This document shows, in pieces, positions 43,800 to 58,125 of a stretch of DNA of 64,000 nucleotides. Position 1 is the first letter of the stretch. Every line of letters begins with the position of its first letter. Position numbers and translations under genes: made by a program. The stretch lies in NCBI GenBank assembly GCA_037833965.1, contig AP031358.1, forward strand, positions 9,866,001 to 9,930,000. Direction: 5' to 3'. A model generated the notes under the pieces. The model was not told the DNA's origin, ran no database searches, and worked only from the letters and a program-made list of their open reading frames with translations. The stretch is from Marchantia polymorpha subsp. ruderalis. Taxonomy: Eukaryota; Streptophyta; Marchantiopsida; Marchantiales; Marchantiaceae.

Positions 43800-45806
43800 T
43801 TAAATATGATATTTTATGTTATAAATATGTTTTTATTATCAAAAAATGTAGATGATGCATACAATTTAAATTGTGCTTGTTTTTATCACATTTTATTAAA
43901 CTAGAGTTTTTTCATTACTTTCTCTATATTAAAACGTTCATTTTATGATTAATGATGTAAAATAAAAATCATTGAATCTATGGAAATTTAAACATATCAT
44001 AGAGTTATATATACATTAAAAATTTGTAGGTTTATTACAAAGACTAATATGATATATATTGAAATTTTAGATTAAAAATTTCTTCAATTGTGTTGTCAAA
44101 AGAAAACGTTTGAGGTAAAAATACATGATAAAATCATCTTAATTATTTCCAAGCACACTGATAATTACATGTTACACTTCATTTATATACATAATGAAAT
44201 GCACAAGTGTCAGAGAAAGAACTAAAGAAGACATTAATTAATGATATTAATTGTGTATTTTTATTTCATATAGATCATGCTAGTGTAAACTGTGAAAGAA
44301 GAAAATGCAACCATGTGAAACTTTCTAAATTATTGTTTACTTAATGTTTTTAAGATATTCAATGAAACAATATGTAGCTAAAGCAACAAAATATGCACTT
44401 CTAAAAAGTTGCTTCAATCTAAATGATACTTTTGAAACAATCAATTCATTTGTTGGCACTACTTTGTATGAAAACTCCTTATCTTGCTAAATTTAAAGTG
44501 TACGCTTTTTGAATTGGTCAAAATCTAAAGTTGTACTCATAGAGCCTACACTACAGAAGATTATATATTGGTAATTTCATATAATTAAGCATCTAAAACA
44601 TACTATTAAAGATGTGATTAATAACGATGATTTTGTTAAGTTCAAGCAGAGTTTATAAGTGTATTTAGAGATCATAATGCAAGAGAAGATGTAACTTTGC
44701 GTGCTCCATGTCGTAGAAACACTTTTGGATCTTGTTGTGAAGAATCATATTGTCAATGTGGAGGTTTCTGACACTTTACTTACAAAGTTGAAAGCAAAAT
44801 TAAAAGCACTTATGTGGTTGATTAATACAAAGGAGCTTTTGGCAAATTTGATACATAACAAAGTTGATGCATTGACACTATTAAACAAAAAGCAATGTGT
44901 TGATGACACAACGTCTATGTACAATGATCTTTAGAAAGAGTTAGAAATATCTATGGCAATGGGGCTGAAATCTTAGTTGTGAATATACTCAATGTTTGTA
45001 CATAGCTTGATTTGAGTAGGACGTATGATAAATACAAGGTCACTAAATAAGATATATAATGAAATCATTGTAGCAATAAGCTAAGCATTTTAAGTGCTTC
45101 AGTATGTATCAAAAAATATAGTGTTAGTACATGGTAAAAGCATCATGAAGACTCCACATCTTTCATCATGTCAAAAGCAGTTCTTATAGTTTTGTGCATT
45201 ACCAACTCTATCTCAAAATTGAAATCAAACTTCTTGAATGCAAGTGACACGCTAACCAAGAAGCTCTATGCGCTGAGGTCATCAATAATGAACCATTTTT
45301 TTTGGTTAGATTGAACCAAGATTTTGAGTAGATGGATATTACACATTACACAAATTTTGAATATATGATTGCAATTTGAATAGCATGAATGAGCATAAGT
45401 TGCAGCTGATGATTATAGTTTGAATAAGAGTACAAATTTAAAGTAAAATGTTGGACTTTAGTTTATAATTTCTCATTCTATGTGACAAACCATATATATG
45501 TTGTCTTGATGTTGTGTGCTATTGCATGATTGTTATGGTGTTTGTTAATTTTTTGTTCTTGTTTTTACAAAATCATGTGAATTAATCATTTTTATATTAC
45601 AGTTTCATATTGTGATTATTGTCAAATTAAAATTTATGCTCTTTTACATAAACATGTTAGTTTATTATGAATTTTATCACATGTTGATTTTAGATATACA
45701 AATATGACTTTAAATGTATATTTTTGAAGTAATAAAGATAGATGCTTCCTCTGATTATTCTTTATTGTTAGATATCATTACATCAAAATATTAAAAAAAG
45801 CTCTTA
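43800..45806. other. AT-rich DNA with an unrecognised decayed coding trace
   Basis: A 77-codon frame at 44701-44934 (leucine- and lysine-rich) and following fragments to about 45300 have more balanced composition than their surroundings, suggesting a decayed gene or transposase, but no family is recognised. Confidence 0.3.
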
Positions 45807-46676
45807 ATGAATAAAACAAGTTTTTCAAAAAGTTGTGTGTCTTTAGTTGTTGGTTGGCAGCGTTTGGAGAGGGTGCAAAAGATCTTCTTACAAGAAGAAT
45901 TGGATGTGAGGACCCAAACTTCTTATGCAATTCTTCTTGCGGAAACAGGTTGTCTACCTCTTGAGGCTGAAGCTCTATTTTTGACTATCACTTACGTCAA
46001 AAGAGTGAGATCTCTTGATGCTTCTCGACTTCCTCTTGAAGTTTTGAGTGCCACACGTTCCAAGGGTTGGTTTGCAGATGTGGTGACTTGGTCTTTGAGG
46101 TGGAATGTGACGGAACTCGATTGGAATTTGCAACCTATTTCCCTACGCGAGCGTATTAAGGAGGAATTTCTCAGCATTATGTGGAGCACACGAGGCACCA
46201 AGATGCAGTTTTATCAACTTCATGTGAATCCTATGCTTGTTTATTGTGAGCAAGGATATTTACTTGCAGAGATATATACTTCTTTACGTCATATTATTGC
46301 TAGACATAGAACAAGATCTCATAGTCTTGGAATTGAAGAAGTGCGTTGGCTGAACATTGATAGGAGTGAACGTATTTGTAGGCTATGTGATGGAAGAAAA
46401 GTTGAGTACGAAGAGCATGTATTTCTTACTTGTTCTAGGTATGTAGAGATTCGAGTGGCGCATAAAGTTGATGTCGAGAATTTCTTTTCTCTGCTTCAAC
46501 TCGAGCCTTATGATTTGGGTTGTTACATTAGAGATATTATTAGTTACCGTTCTAGTGCTTTGGGCACTAGCTAGGGTGTTCTTTTGGTTCTCTTCTAGTT
46601 TGGAGTTGGATTGTTTGTATTGTGTTTTTTAGCCTTTTGACCCTTTGGGTCCCACGGGCTTGATCTATTTACCATT
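45807..46676 (+). mobile_element. 5'-truncated LINE: C-terminal RT end with zinc motif and 3' tail
   Basis: An ORF of 255 codons from ATG 45807 to TAG 46574 encodes the C-terminal part of a plant LINE ORF2. The sign is TSYAILLAETGCLPLEAEA with a RHRTRSHSLGIEE stretch, then a Cys-His zinc-binding end (CRLCDGRKVEYEEHVFLTCS; C-x2-C...H...C). No RT catalytic core remains. The 3' tail carries the hairpin GACCCTTTGGGTC (46639-46651) and ends tttaccatta. The intact 255-codon frame is notable for a fragment without its RT; exaptation cannot be excluded, but ordinary 5' truncation is likelier. Confidence 0.75.
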
Positions 46677-47849
46677 ATGTTAATTCAAACATCATGAATC
46701 ACAACTTTTTGCCGATTATCTTTTTTTTCTTTTACAGCAAATTCATGAGAAAAAAATAATATTTTACAAATCAAAATTAAAAAACCAATAAATTCCAATA
46801 TTTGTTGTTCAAATTTCCCGTTTTTTTTCATTTTAAATAATGAAACCAAATTTTATTATTATTTTATTTAAAGTATCATATTGGAACATAAATCGATAGA
46901 ATATAATTAAAAAAATATATGAAAAAATATCATACACATAATATTGGATCATTGTATATCATAACAAAAAATATAGCGTGTACACATGTCAAAATAGTCA
47001 CAATTTTATACTTAATATGAGATGACCAGATAGTTACATCATATGGTAACCATTCAAGTACCGAGTGACGTACATATAGTATAAAATTTGCTCAAGTGTA
47101 GAATAAAAACGCTTTTGTAAAACAACACAAACATTAAACCAATCTACGCTGAAATTACTTCAAAAAATGTTGTTAGAAAGTGCAACAAATCCAAAGCTCT
47201 TCACAAAGCGTCAAGCGTAGATTTCAAAATACTTCAATTCGACCGGTTGACCCATGTTCTGCAGATTCGTACTGAGAGAGGGCAATCTAGCCCATTCAAA
47301 TACTCCTGGAAACTGAAGATACATATACCAAACCAAGACTTAACCTCATTGGCTCGGGAAAAGTAATAAAAAACAGGCGAGACTTCACGAAAGGATGAGG
47401 AAAACAAGCAGTTCTCGAAGAATTTAATCGCCACAGTGCAGCAGCGCGACGTCATAAAAATGCTGCGAGCCAAACCCTACACAATATAGCGAGTCACTGT
47501 GCTGGCCGAGTCTTAAATGTCTACGGAGAAGAAATGGCGCCAAAGGATCATTTCAGGCAGCCCTAAATAGGTTCAGGTTGGGTCGGGAACACCACGCCGA
47601 AGCAGTAGATTCAAGCCACTTGAAAGATCGAGACCGTCTAACATCCACCGGGGTCGAACAGACGAACGGTCGTCCGTCTTCTTCAGGCCCGACGACGAAA
47701 GCGTCTTGAGTCACGAAAGAAAGCCGGCATGAAAGATGAGGGAAAGGTCGTGAACAAGTTGCTTTACTGAGGGAGGTCTCGAGGTTCTTCCACGATTCGG
47801 GGCCGCGGGCTCGCTCGGTGCGTGTGTCTAGTTTTGGTCGTGGAAAGCT
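46677..47849. other. No recognised gene
   Basis: AT-rich to about 47100, then increasing GC towards the RBP45/47-type gene. The minus-strand ORF at 47234-47473 shows no domain. Confidence 0.4.
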
Positions 47850-47882
47850 GGGGGGTTGGGGAGGGAGGGTGGGGGGAGGGGG
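47850..47882 (+). promoter_or_regulatory. G-quadruplex motif upstream of the RNA-binding protein gene
   Basis: On the coding strand, G6-TT-G4-A-G3-A-G3-T-G6-A-G5, about 480 bp upstream of the ATG, in a GC-rich region likely to be the promoter or 5' UTR. Confidence 0.6.
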
Positions 47883-48360
47883 TGTTAGGGTTCAGCCTAG
47901 GTAGAGGAGGTTTTTGGTGCTTGTGTTTTGTGTTCGTTGGTTCATTCTCCGGTGGTCGTGTTTATCACTCCCTCACCGAAGGCTCGGAGGGCTCAACTGA
48001 GTGTAATATACTAGTAGGTGTGAGGTTTTGTTTATCTGCGCGCGTGGTGCGCTTCGGTGTTTTTGTTGCGGTGGCGCGAGAAAAGTGGAAGAGCGTAATT
48101 TGATTAAAGAGCAGAAATTTGGAGGTTGTGCGAGGTGTTTTGCGGTCCGGGTTGCTTTTCTGAGGTTTCGCATTTATCATAAGGGATTTGGAACGGTGGA
48201 GGTGAAGACCTGCCGTACTTAGGGAGTGGTCGTGTTGAGGTTCTTGGAGCTCGTGGTATCGTTTCGAATTTGTGATACTAGGTTAATTCTGAGGTGAAAT
48301 CGGGAGAACGGATTGTTCGAAGATTGTTCGAAGAAAGGAAGAACAGGATACGAGTAGGGC

Positions 48361-51300
48361 ATGATGATGCAGTCACCGGTAGGGGTTGGACCTCCGACTC
48401 CACAGTCGAGTGACGGACAGCAGCAATGGATGATGATGCAGCAGCAGCAACAGCACCCTGGTATGCAGCAGCAAATGCAGCCTGGTCAGCAGCAGTCACA
48501 TGAAGAAGTAAAGACTCTGTGGGTCGGGGACTTGCAGTACTGGATGGACGAGACCTACTTGCACGGTTGTTTTGTGCACACTGGTGATGTAAGTTTCTCT
48601 AGTTCGGTGATAAGCTAGAGGAAGGCTTCAGGGTCTCGAGACGTAGTCTATATTGCACAGAGTGGCTCTTTCATAATTCATGAGTGGATCTTGAAGCTTT
48701 GATTCTATCCCGGGACAAGTGTAACAATTAAATTTTCTTGAAAGAGGTTCATAAGCTTCTGATAAGCCGACAAGAAGGTTTCTCCTTAACGACACCACAA
48801 AGACTCTTCGTGGTTTGTTGACATTGAAATGACAGCTATCAGCTTGAACCCTGGAGAATCCTTCTAAACACCTGTGGCCCCGTTGTACCGTGATTCCGTA
48901 GGAGTTTTCCTTGTTGCTCAGCTCAGTCCGTATTGAAGTTCCTGGTTTTGGATATAGTAGGTCGTGTTTCAAGAGCTTGCAGTGTTAAAACTTAACCCGG
49001 TTGCGGTGCCTTGGTCGTCAATTTTCTGATATTTTTTACCATAATTTAACTGGAATATAGTGCCGGCAATTTTTTTTTATCGTAGTTGGAGTCGTCTCCG
49101 TTCACATCCGTCTGCTATCTTTCCATGTCCTACACTGGTCGGAAGGTCAAATAAAAGTGTTTGTGGTGAGGATGAAATAAAATCTCTGGAACGCGAACAG
49201 AATGAACTTTTCGACTGTCATCTTAACGTGGCTGCTAGCGAACCCAATCATGTGGCAAGAACATTCTGTTCGGACTGTTATTACCTCCGTGGAGTTTGCG
49301 TTATTATCCTCCGTTTAGCTCGCACCTCATTTAGACGTACTCGCTAAAGCTAGAGGATATAGTTTTACCTTAGCATTCTCCGGGCTAGCATAATGGGGAT
49401 GAATTGCACTCATTGTAGAGTGGAGAACTGGCACGATGAATACCTCAAGAGAGTCCAGCTTCACTTACCTGAAATGTTGACCGACCGCCACACGAGGGAT
49501 AGGAATCCTTGTGCATCCTCGTATGCCAGTGGACTCGTCGACCTAAAGTCCTTTCTCCTTGAATTTGAGTGAAGTCATCTGGGCTCGCCTAATTCGGTTG
49601 CTCTAAGCAGTATTTGAGTAAATCTCGTCACTGTATTGCCTTGCTCACAGAGTTGCGTCTTCTCCTGCAGGTTTGCACGGTGAAAATCATTCGCAACAAG
49701 CAGACTGGGTACTCAGAAGGTTATGGTTTTGTGGAATTCACCTCACACGCTGCGGCAGAAAAAATTCTTCAGGGTTACAACGGTTCTTTGATGCCTCAGA
49801 CAGAGCAGCCATTTAGACTTAATTGGGCATCCTTCGGGATCGGAGAGAGGAGGCCTGAGGCAGGTCCCGAGCATTCCATTTTTGTGGGCGATTTGGCTCC
49901 TGATGTCACGGATTACATGCTTCAGGAAACGTTTCGGACCCGCTATCCTTCCGTTAAAGGAGCCAAGGTTGTAACGGATGCCAACACAGGACGATCGAAA
50001 GGTTATGGGTTTGTCCGCTTTGGAGACGAGATGGAAAGAAATCTTGCTATGACTGAGATGAACGGTATCTATTGTTCCAGCAGACCTATGCGGATCAGTG
50101 CTGCAACTCCAAAGAAATCGCTCGGACCTGCGCAACAAATCAATCCTAAGGGTATGAACATAACACCTACGGGATAAATTCGGACTCTGTTTTTGATCAA
50201 TTTCTTTAAGCCTTTTGGAGTCGTCTGGTCTTAGTGTCAGCGATATGTACAATTATTATTACTACTACTACTACTACTACTACTACAACTAGTGCCAAGT
50301 TTATCTCAACCCAAGCTATCTAAGTTCAAGTCAAGAAAAAAATTACCTTAAACGGTTTGTCTGTATTTGTTTTTGATTTCACGAAATGACCGCTGGAGTA
50401 CCTCATTACCTTTTCCAGTCTCTTGCAAGCCTCTTATCGCTGAAGGAAATTTCCAGCCGAATTGCATAGTAGATTCCTGGCTACTTATGCTTTCTGATTT
50501 TTGTCTAGGGCTGGGTTCCTAACTGGGGGGTCCTAGACGGCCTTCCAAACCGCTTTTCACTGTCAAATGATACAAACATTCCTCACACAGCTACTTTGTG
50601 ATGGACTTCAAATGTGCTGTCTTTCTTCGCATTTTCTTCGCAAGGTTTAAATTTCCATTATAACTACACCCGCTAAATGGGTATTTCCTGCATTTGCTTG
50701 CTTGTTTGAGTTTTCCCGTTTTTTTCATGTTAGTTACCCCCTACTGTCCGTGCTTTCAACTTTGGTGCATCCTGCTACAGTGATGAGGCGTCTTGCCCGA
50801 CTTTTCAAGTCATTTATCAACTTGCACAAATTATCGCCTGTTAAAAGCTTATAAGGCTCTTTTGTTTCAAAGCAGGAGGGCAAGAGGCTTTCTACGCAAA
50901 TGGCCCTGGAACAAAAGCCTGCAACTGGAAAGTACCCTCTGTTAGTGGGTGGCTTCTAACTTAGGTCAGTCTTCATGTTTACGTGAATTCTCTCCACTGT
51001 ACGCATTTTTGCTCCTCTTTACTGGAATATGCCTGATCCAAATTTGTGTTTTGGGATGAGGTTTTGTGAAGTGTCTGCCCTGATCGTTCCCGAGGATCAG
51101 TCTGCTGTAGGTTTCCTACAAGCCCACTCCATTACCCTCTGGGCGTATGCCATGTTGTAAAACGTAGTTTTATCTTTAACTTCTTTCCCTGCAATGCCTC
51201 TGAGACTTCACTAAACTCAATGAACTCTCGAAGTATTGACCGAGTGTAGGATAATAGTTTGGATGCTGCCAAGTGGTTGTACTGCTTTCTCTGTGCAGAC

Positions 51301-54300
51301 CCTGTATACTTCTTAAGGAACACCAGCTGTGCGGCATGTTTTGGGCTAGTAGTCTTGACTTGAGTTGCAGCAGCTAACAAGATGTGGTTGAAGCTTATGA
51401 GGTTTTATGGTCTGGTTTAAACGTCTAGAACTGGCGTACGAGCTCAGTTCAACGCGTAGAGGTGACAAGAATGACTTCCTACGGACTGATATTTTCAAAG
51501 TTTCTGGTGTGTTGTTTTTGGCTCTACAGCCTCCCCCGCGGCTGTACCGTACCAAACTCCTCAAGCTTACGGTGTACCTCCAGCTGCGCCAGCCTTTCCG
51601 ACCGACAACGATCCTAACAACACAACTGTAAGTGTTAGTGCCTATCTCTTGCCTGATCACTACCCATGCTCCATCATTTGTGAATACGCATTTGAATTTT
51701 GAAATTTTTTCTGCTTTTTCTATTTCAGTTCACAAGTATTGCCAGGACACCAAGAACGGGATTTGTACTCTTTCGAGTTTTTTTGCTGAGGAAGAGTTCT
51801 GGTCTCAGTTCAATTCGCATTCTGATCTAGGTGGAGCTCCTGTCAGCAGTTTTAGATATTGAAACATTCCCGTTTTTTGTGGTTATCTAAGTCCGTGAGA
51901 GTTTCAGTTAACTTGTTTTTCCCGCTTAGTGGAACTGGACAAGATTTTAGGGATCAGACAGATTCCGTGAGGGCCTTTTATCAGGGAAATTTCCGGAGGT
52001 TCCCAAGCGCGCACCTCGCGAGAATCCTGGAACTTTCCAGTCTTCTCTCTGCATCCGTGTATCTTACGCTGCGATGGGTTTTTGGACGTCTCCAAAACAA
52101 ACACAACGTACCCAAATTTGAGAAAAAAGTCACTGATGTCTTCGTATTTGCATTTTTTTTAAGCAAGTTCGAGTGTATTGCTTAGGATTATTGAGGTTGT
52201 CGTTGGTATCACGGTTTAACTAGTATGGCTATATTCACGAATTGATTGGTTGCTGTTTCGCCGACTTTATTTTGAACCCCTTATGCATCTTGAATGTCAA
52301 CGTCCTTCGAGTTTGTCAGACAACAAATTACGCAAGGTCTCCAATTCACGGACGAACTGTGATGGATACTGTTTCTCTCACGGTTTGATGTTGCCATAGT
52401 GCGGTGGATTGTAGGACAAACATTTCCTCTGCCGATATTGAGTCCTTGAAATTGCTTCACGATATTTCTGAACAGGAATAGAGTGTGATCGATTGACTTC
52501 CAGGCTGCCATGAGTTATATGTACTTCAGGAAAAGCTGTCATGTGTTAGATAATGAAAACATGCTTTTCTCTCTATAATTTTCTGGTTCATCATCCTAGA
52601 GATACACGAGTCTTTTCCTGACATTTATGAACTAGCAGTGTTCTCTGCCTATTTTTTTCCAGTTGCAGAGCTTTTGATGTCCTCTATGTTCGTCTTAGTC
52701 AGCGCATGGCAAGGAAAACATGTTCCGCTATCCAAAGAAGATGGCTATATTTATTTCAAGTCAACGTTTTTTCTATTCTGCCCATTTGGTGTCAGTAATT
52801 GGTGTTTCATTTTGTCAACCATTGTTACAACGACCCATTCCCTACCCGAGCTATTAAATGTTTTTTTTATCCTTCCTATTTCGTGTTTATTCTCGCTACT
52901 AGACATAAGTTATCTATTTTCATCAATGTCATCCTGCGTCCCGAAGTTAGTACGGCCGTTGTTGCTTGTGGATTTTTCTGCTTTTCGGACCTCATTTTAA
53001 GGGCGGATATTTTTCGGCATGCTTGTGCCATTGCGTGCCATACTTACCCCGTTGTATTCTCTGCAGATTTTTGTTGGTGGGCTCGATCCAAGTGTAACTG
53101 ATGAAGATCTTAGAACAGTATTTTCACAGTTCGGAGATCTTGTGTACGTGAAGATCCCTGTTGGAAAGGGTTGTGGATTTGTTCAATTTACTCACAGGTA
53201 CTGGCCAAGCCACTTCTCCTTAACCTCTTTTTTACACTTCCATGATTCAGGTTGGCGTGTAGCTTTTTTTTCTTAACAATGGTATTCCGACCATGGGGTT
53301 TGTATTTCAGAGCTTGTGCAGAGGAAGCTTTGCAAAGGCTACATGGGACCGTTATTGGACAACAAGCGATCCGGCTCTCATGGGGTCGAAGTCCCGGCAA
53401 TAAACAAGTGTCACAAGACGTGAGTATCTTCTGCTTGTCCACCCACTTCGATTCTTATACCGTTCTTGTAAGTGCAACACACATAAGTCATCAACCTAAT
53501 TCGTAGCCCTCTCTGCGCCAGCTTGTGGCCATCCTTGCCGTCATATTTTAACCGCTACTGTGCCTTCACAAGTACTACTCGGTCACTTACAAGGGTCTCC
53601 ATAAGCACCATCCCATGTTTCTATCAAAGAAACAACCGAATGTATGTGTATTGGAACCATATGTTATCCAAAAGTGGGTTTTGATGCTGGCAACGGAAGT
53701 AAATACTCCGTTGGCACCGGATTCTTTATTTATATCTCTTTTAGAAACGGTGGTATTCTTTTTCAGGCGGATTGCTCCGCGTGGTGCAGCTTTGCGTCTC
53801 AGCTTGAAACTTTTGAGGGGATATCTCTTCATTGGAGACATCACTGAATCAAGTGAACTTGTTAGAATTCTTTGAGAAGAAAGTTAAGCAGCGCCTTGTG
53901 TGAACCTGCCGGTCACTTGCTACATCCAGTTTCAGCCAATCGTCACGTCTATGTTTTTCCCTTGCTCTAATTAGCAAGGGAGCTCTATAAGGGAGTCAGA
54001 TAAGATTCTGTCTTCTGGGTGGTTGCTTTTATTCTCATCTGATGATACTGTGGGAGTTTAAGCGGGTGACAGTAACTGTTATCAGAGGACGGGGTTGAAT
54101 TATCTACTGAATGATAATTTATTCCGTTGATGCTTCGCACATCGTGTATATGTTGTTCGTGTGAGACTTCCGCCACCCGCATGTCTTGGTTCTGGCGTCC
54201 ATCCTGTTTCTAAGCGGCTTTGTTTAGTACATCTTCTTCTCACTTTGAAGTGAATGGCCTTCTCTTGGCAATTGAGTGAATAAAGTTGAGCGGCGTCCTC

Positions 54301-56396
54301 GATTCAGTCATCTTTGATTTAACACCATCCCGCTCCACTCAAGGAAAGGATGGGTCAGAAGAATAGATCCCACCTCAGACTTCTTCGGTGCGTAAAGCAG
54401 CTACAGTTGTAGTTTTGTTCATGTCGTTCTCGAGCGCCATGATCTCAACGCAATCCTTAAGTCAATTGTGTAGGGTGGGAATGAGACGAGGAATTTTAAC
54501 GAATACAGCTGGCTTACCATTTGAAGAATGCGAGATTTTGTCTTCTGTTTGGTGAGGTTGATGGTGTGGAGAAAGAAACCATCTACATTTTAAAAGTGCA
54601 CATGATTTTGGGTCGTGAAGAAGTTTGGTTCGCTTTGGACTCATGGGTGTAATGTTACTCGCAGAGACAGTCACCCGCAGGATGGGGACAGCCACAACAA
54701 GACCCAAACCAGTGGAATAGTGGATATTATGGGTATGGTCAAGGGTATGAAGGTTACGGTTATGCTCCACCTCCTCAGGATCCCGGTGCATATGCCTACG
54801 GCAACTATCCTGGTTATGGGAACTATCCTCAGCAGGTAAGCTAGAATTTTGGGCCTGAGCATTTTGCTGGGATCGGAAATGGCCCTACGTTTGATGGCTA
54901 GATATTACAGATCCGGTTTCAAAGATCAAGTTTAAATCTTGTCTCCTTGTTTTTGGTTGAGACGCCTCTTTGGATGGCAGAAATACAGCCTAGTCATGCT
55001 TTGAAGGAGGAACCGTAGCGTAAGAGTGATCGAATGTTTTCGTTGAGAATTTATGGAGAGTTAGGGAAGTTCTGCAGCCTCAGTTCACAAGCAGTAAAAG
55101 TGGGCTGCTTATCTCTAGCCTCTCCGTGTAGTTCCTTCCCGTCACCCTAGAACTAATTAGTAGCGCTAAAACGGTACTGTTTATATTAGGTTTTCACTCA
55201 TCAAGGGTCTTTGCAAGCTGTACGTTCTAGTTTTATTTGAGGTTGATAGGGCATACTTCTGTTATTTATCATAACGCTACAACCATGTGCAAGTATCCAT
55301 TTTGAGGTGGTCTGAATGTGTTCTTCCCGGAACTTATAAGAAACTAAGATTTTCCCGACAGAAACTAGCATCCGACTCGTCGTTCTCTTTGGTATTGTTT
55401 GTGGAGATGAATTTGAAGGTAGTCATGGCTAAAGTCCTGAGAAATGAAGCAGGATTTGCTCTTTTTAGCTGGAGTGCATGTCAAACGTAATTGAATGAGC
55501 TGTGCTTGGCTGAGCTCCATTCTTGCAAATCGTTGGGGAATAGTATGTTTAAGCCAGACATATGTGATCTGAGAGGGTGGACTTAATTCGACCTTTTGTT
55601 TACCCTATCCTAGTCCTGTAGAAGATGAGTCTTTGTAAACTTTTCACGTGCTAGGGGCGTGGTTGTATTAGAGTCAGGAACGAAGTCTTTGGTATATCCA
55701 CTTATTGATGGAAATAGGAGGAAGCATCTTTAGTTCCCTTGCATTAGTGGTCTGAATGTTCATCCACCTGGTCTTCTATTAAATTGTGTTGTTAAGGGGT
55801 TTCACATGAAGCAATTTTGTCCTCTGTTTTTTTGTTCTGCTCTTTCTGGCATGTAATTAGAATGAGATTCAGGCTGGAATTGCTCCTACCGGCAACATCT
55901 CCGCCCAAGCTGAGCAAAAGGAGGAAGAAGTTTTCGACCCTTTGGCCCTTCCTGGTATTGACAAGTAAGTTTTTCTCCTTTTTACGTTCAACCAGGTTTT
56001 TGACATTTTGGTTAGCACGAGGTTGTTTTCATACTGTAAAATTGCGAAATAGCGTAGCCCAGTCATATATGGCTTCCTTTTTTTTCCCGCGAGATTGAAA
56101 TAAAATTCTGCTGTTGATTTTATAGCGAACAGTGAATCTTCTTCTTGAGTTGATTCATGAGGAAGTTGGCTTTGAGAGCGCAGTTCGAGCCTTTTGATGA
56201 GTTAGCCAGTTGCAATTGCTCCGGCCGTTGACGACAGATTCCACGTACCTATCGATGAGTCTCATTTTATGACCGGGCTTGTTTCTATGTTTGGCTTTGT
56301 TGGTGCAGGCTGAACGCTGCGTACATTGCCGTACATGAGGCTCCACTACTTGGCCGGCACCTATGGCTGAAGACATCCGAAGGACAAGCTGCATAG
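48361..56396 (+). CDS. RBP45/47-type RNA-binding protein, three RRMs, eight coding exons
   Basis: A nuclear poly(U)/poly(A)-type RNA-binding protein of the plant RBP45/RBP47 (UBP1-related, TIA-1-like) group. Coding exons: 48361-48588, 49671-50151, 51530-51627, 53067-53197, 53311-53419, 54665-54835, 55861-55964, 56309-56396; GT-AG introns, phase kept, 469 residues with a TAG stop. Residues 1-48 are Met/Gln-rich (prion-like). RRM1 about 52-131 (LWVGDL; GYGFVEF, split by intron 1), RRM2 about 145-224 (IFVGDL; GYGFVRF), RRM3 about 270-340 (IFVGGL; GCGFVQF). The C-terminal third is Gln/Gly/Tyr-rich (GYYGYGQGYEGYGY) and ends with KLNAAY...LLGRHLW. It probably acts in pre-mRNA or mRNA metabolism and may enter stress granules, as relatives do. 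Confidence 0.93.
50252..50286. repeat. (ATT)n(ACT)n microsatellite in intron 2
   Basis: About three ATT units followed by about nine ACT units, within the second intron of the RNA-binding protein gene. Confidence 0.9.
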
Positions 56397-57417
56397 ATAA
56401 GTCGACCTATGTTCAGGCTCACTTGAAGCAGGGTCCACAATTAGGCTAGAATTGCGCAGAGGTAATATGTTGATGTAGTACTGAGATATTAGCATCTTGC
56501 ATGTACCATGGTCAATAGCTAATGAGTTTGCGAGAAGCAGGGTAGATCCAAAGTTCTATATAGCAGTAGCCTAGACTTCCAACCAGGAGGAAGTACTCCG
56601 TTAACCTTCTTCTGTATCTCCCGTGGATCTATTGCCAAGTCATCTGAGGGGCTATATCCACAACGTCTTCATCGCGCTGAAACTTATGGTTGACGCAGAT
56701 TAGGGAATTTAGGAATCCAATTTTGTGGTAATGTACTGCATCAGGTGCTGTACATGACGTGTATGTTAGCGCAGGCGTCTGTGAGAGACGCGGTCGTAGG
56801 TGATCCACGGTGAAGCAAGATCATGGGTACTGATGTAGTCCTGGTTGCGACTCTGACGTTTAATGTCAGTGTTATGTCCCGTTAAGATTGTGGTGCAGCT
56901 TGTACATACTACATGACAGTTCCAGTGGAGTTGGGAGACAGCACTGAGTTCCGTCTTTAGGTTAATTGTTTCTCCGTTTCATCTGTTTTGAGTATCTGAC
57001 AATCGGTAATATGCAGAATTTTTCCATCATGTTTTCGAAAGTGTACATTCCATCTCCTTAGATTTGACTGGAGATTTGCACTGAGGACGGCCGTGGTCTT
57101 ACAACTATTCTCTTAGCCACGTGTAAGAATTCTCCCCGATAATCGGAGAGATTCTAAACGTGCAGTTGGTATGCCACACCTCGCTCCTGTTATGTATTCT
57201 TGTCGATTATCAGTTGCGTCTTCTTATGATAACGGAAATCTAGTTCAATACTCAAAACGATGGAAAGATCCCATCAAGAATCACATGGTTGAAATAAAGT
57301 AGGTAAAGTGGGCCTCTTCAGCAGAGTAGGATTTATGATCAAAACCTGCATGGGTTTTCTCTTCAACATGATACAAATATTTATCGACGTTGGGCAAAGA
57401 GGAAAGAGGGAAGATTT
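56397..57417. other. 3' UTR and intergenic DNA
   Basis: The first several hundred bases are likely 3' UTR of the RNA-binding protein gene. No other gene is seen. Confidence 0.45.
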
Positions 57418-57546
57418 GAAGAGAAATTTGCTTGATGGGACCCCATCAGAGCGTTGACTGCTTGATGGGACCCAATAAGTTACATTTTACCCGATGGGAC
57501 CCTTCCGACGGCAATTCAGTCCACTGTCACCGATGTTCTACTGCGA

Positions 57547-58050
57547 GTTCTTGTAATTGTTTCCAAACCGGGCTATGAAAAACACTTACGCTCTTTGTTG
57601 AAAAGTGAAATGTTCTTCACGCGAGACTGTGACTATAAATTATAACTATAAAATCATTATGGGACTCAAGAAATTGGGCTCTCCCACGATGTAGATCGGG
57701 AGCCATGGAAAATCTGATTAATTACAAATCGGGAAGAAATACTTGTTTTTCATCGAATTGGAAACAAATCAATTACAAGAACATAACCGACGGTAACCCG
57801 TTCTTGTAATTGCTTCCAAACCGGGCTAGGAAAAACACTGAGGCTCTTTGTTGAAAAGTGAAATGTTCTTCAAGCGACCAAAATCCGCAAGATTGTGACC
57901 ATAAATTATAACTGTAAAATCATTATGGGACTCAAGAATTTGGGCTCTTCCAACATGTAGATAGGGAAACATGGAAAATCTGATTAATTTAAAAATCAGG
58001 AAGAAATAAATTTTTTTCATCGAATTGGAAACAAATCAGTTACAAGAACA
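57547..58050. repeat. Tandem duplication, 253-bp unit, two copies
   Basis: Both copies begin gttcttgtaattg and run through ccaaaccgggcta, gctctttgttgaaaagtgaaatg and atcgaattggaaacaaatca with scattered substitutions and small indels. Confidence 0.9.
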
Positions 58051-58125
58051 TAATTGACGGTGACCCGTCAGAAGGGTCTCATCATGCAGTCAACGTTCTG
58101 ATAGTGTCTAATCAAGCAAATTTCT

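Noticed and set aside
51132-54862. Several 80-120-codon ORFs between RNA-binding protein exons
   Set aside because: They lie in introns or antisense to exons, show no domain, and conflict with a splice model that keeps phase over eight exons.
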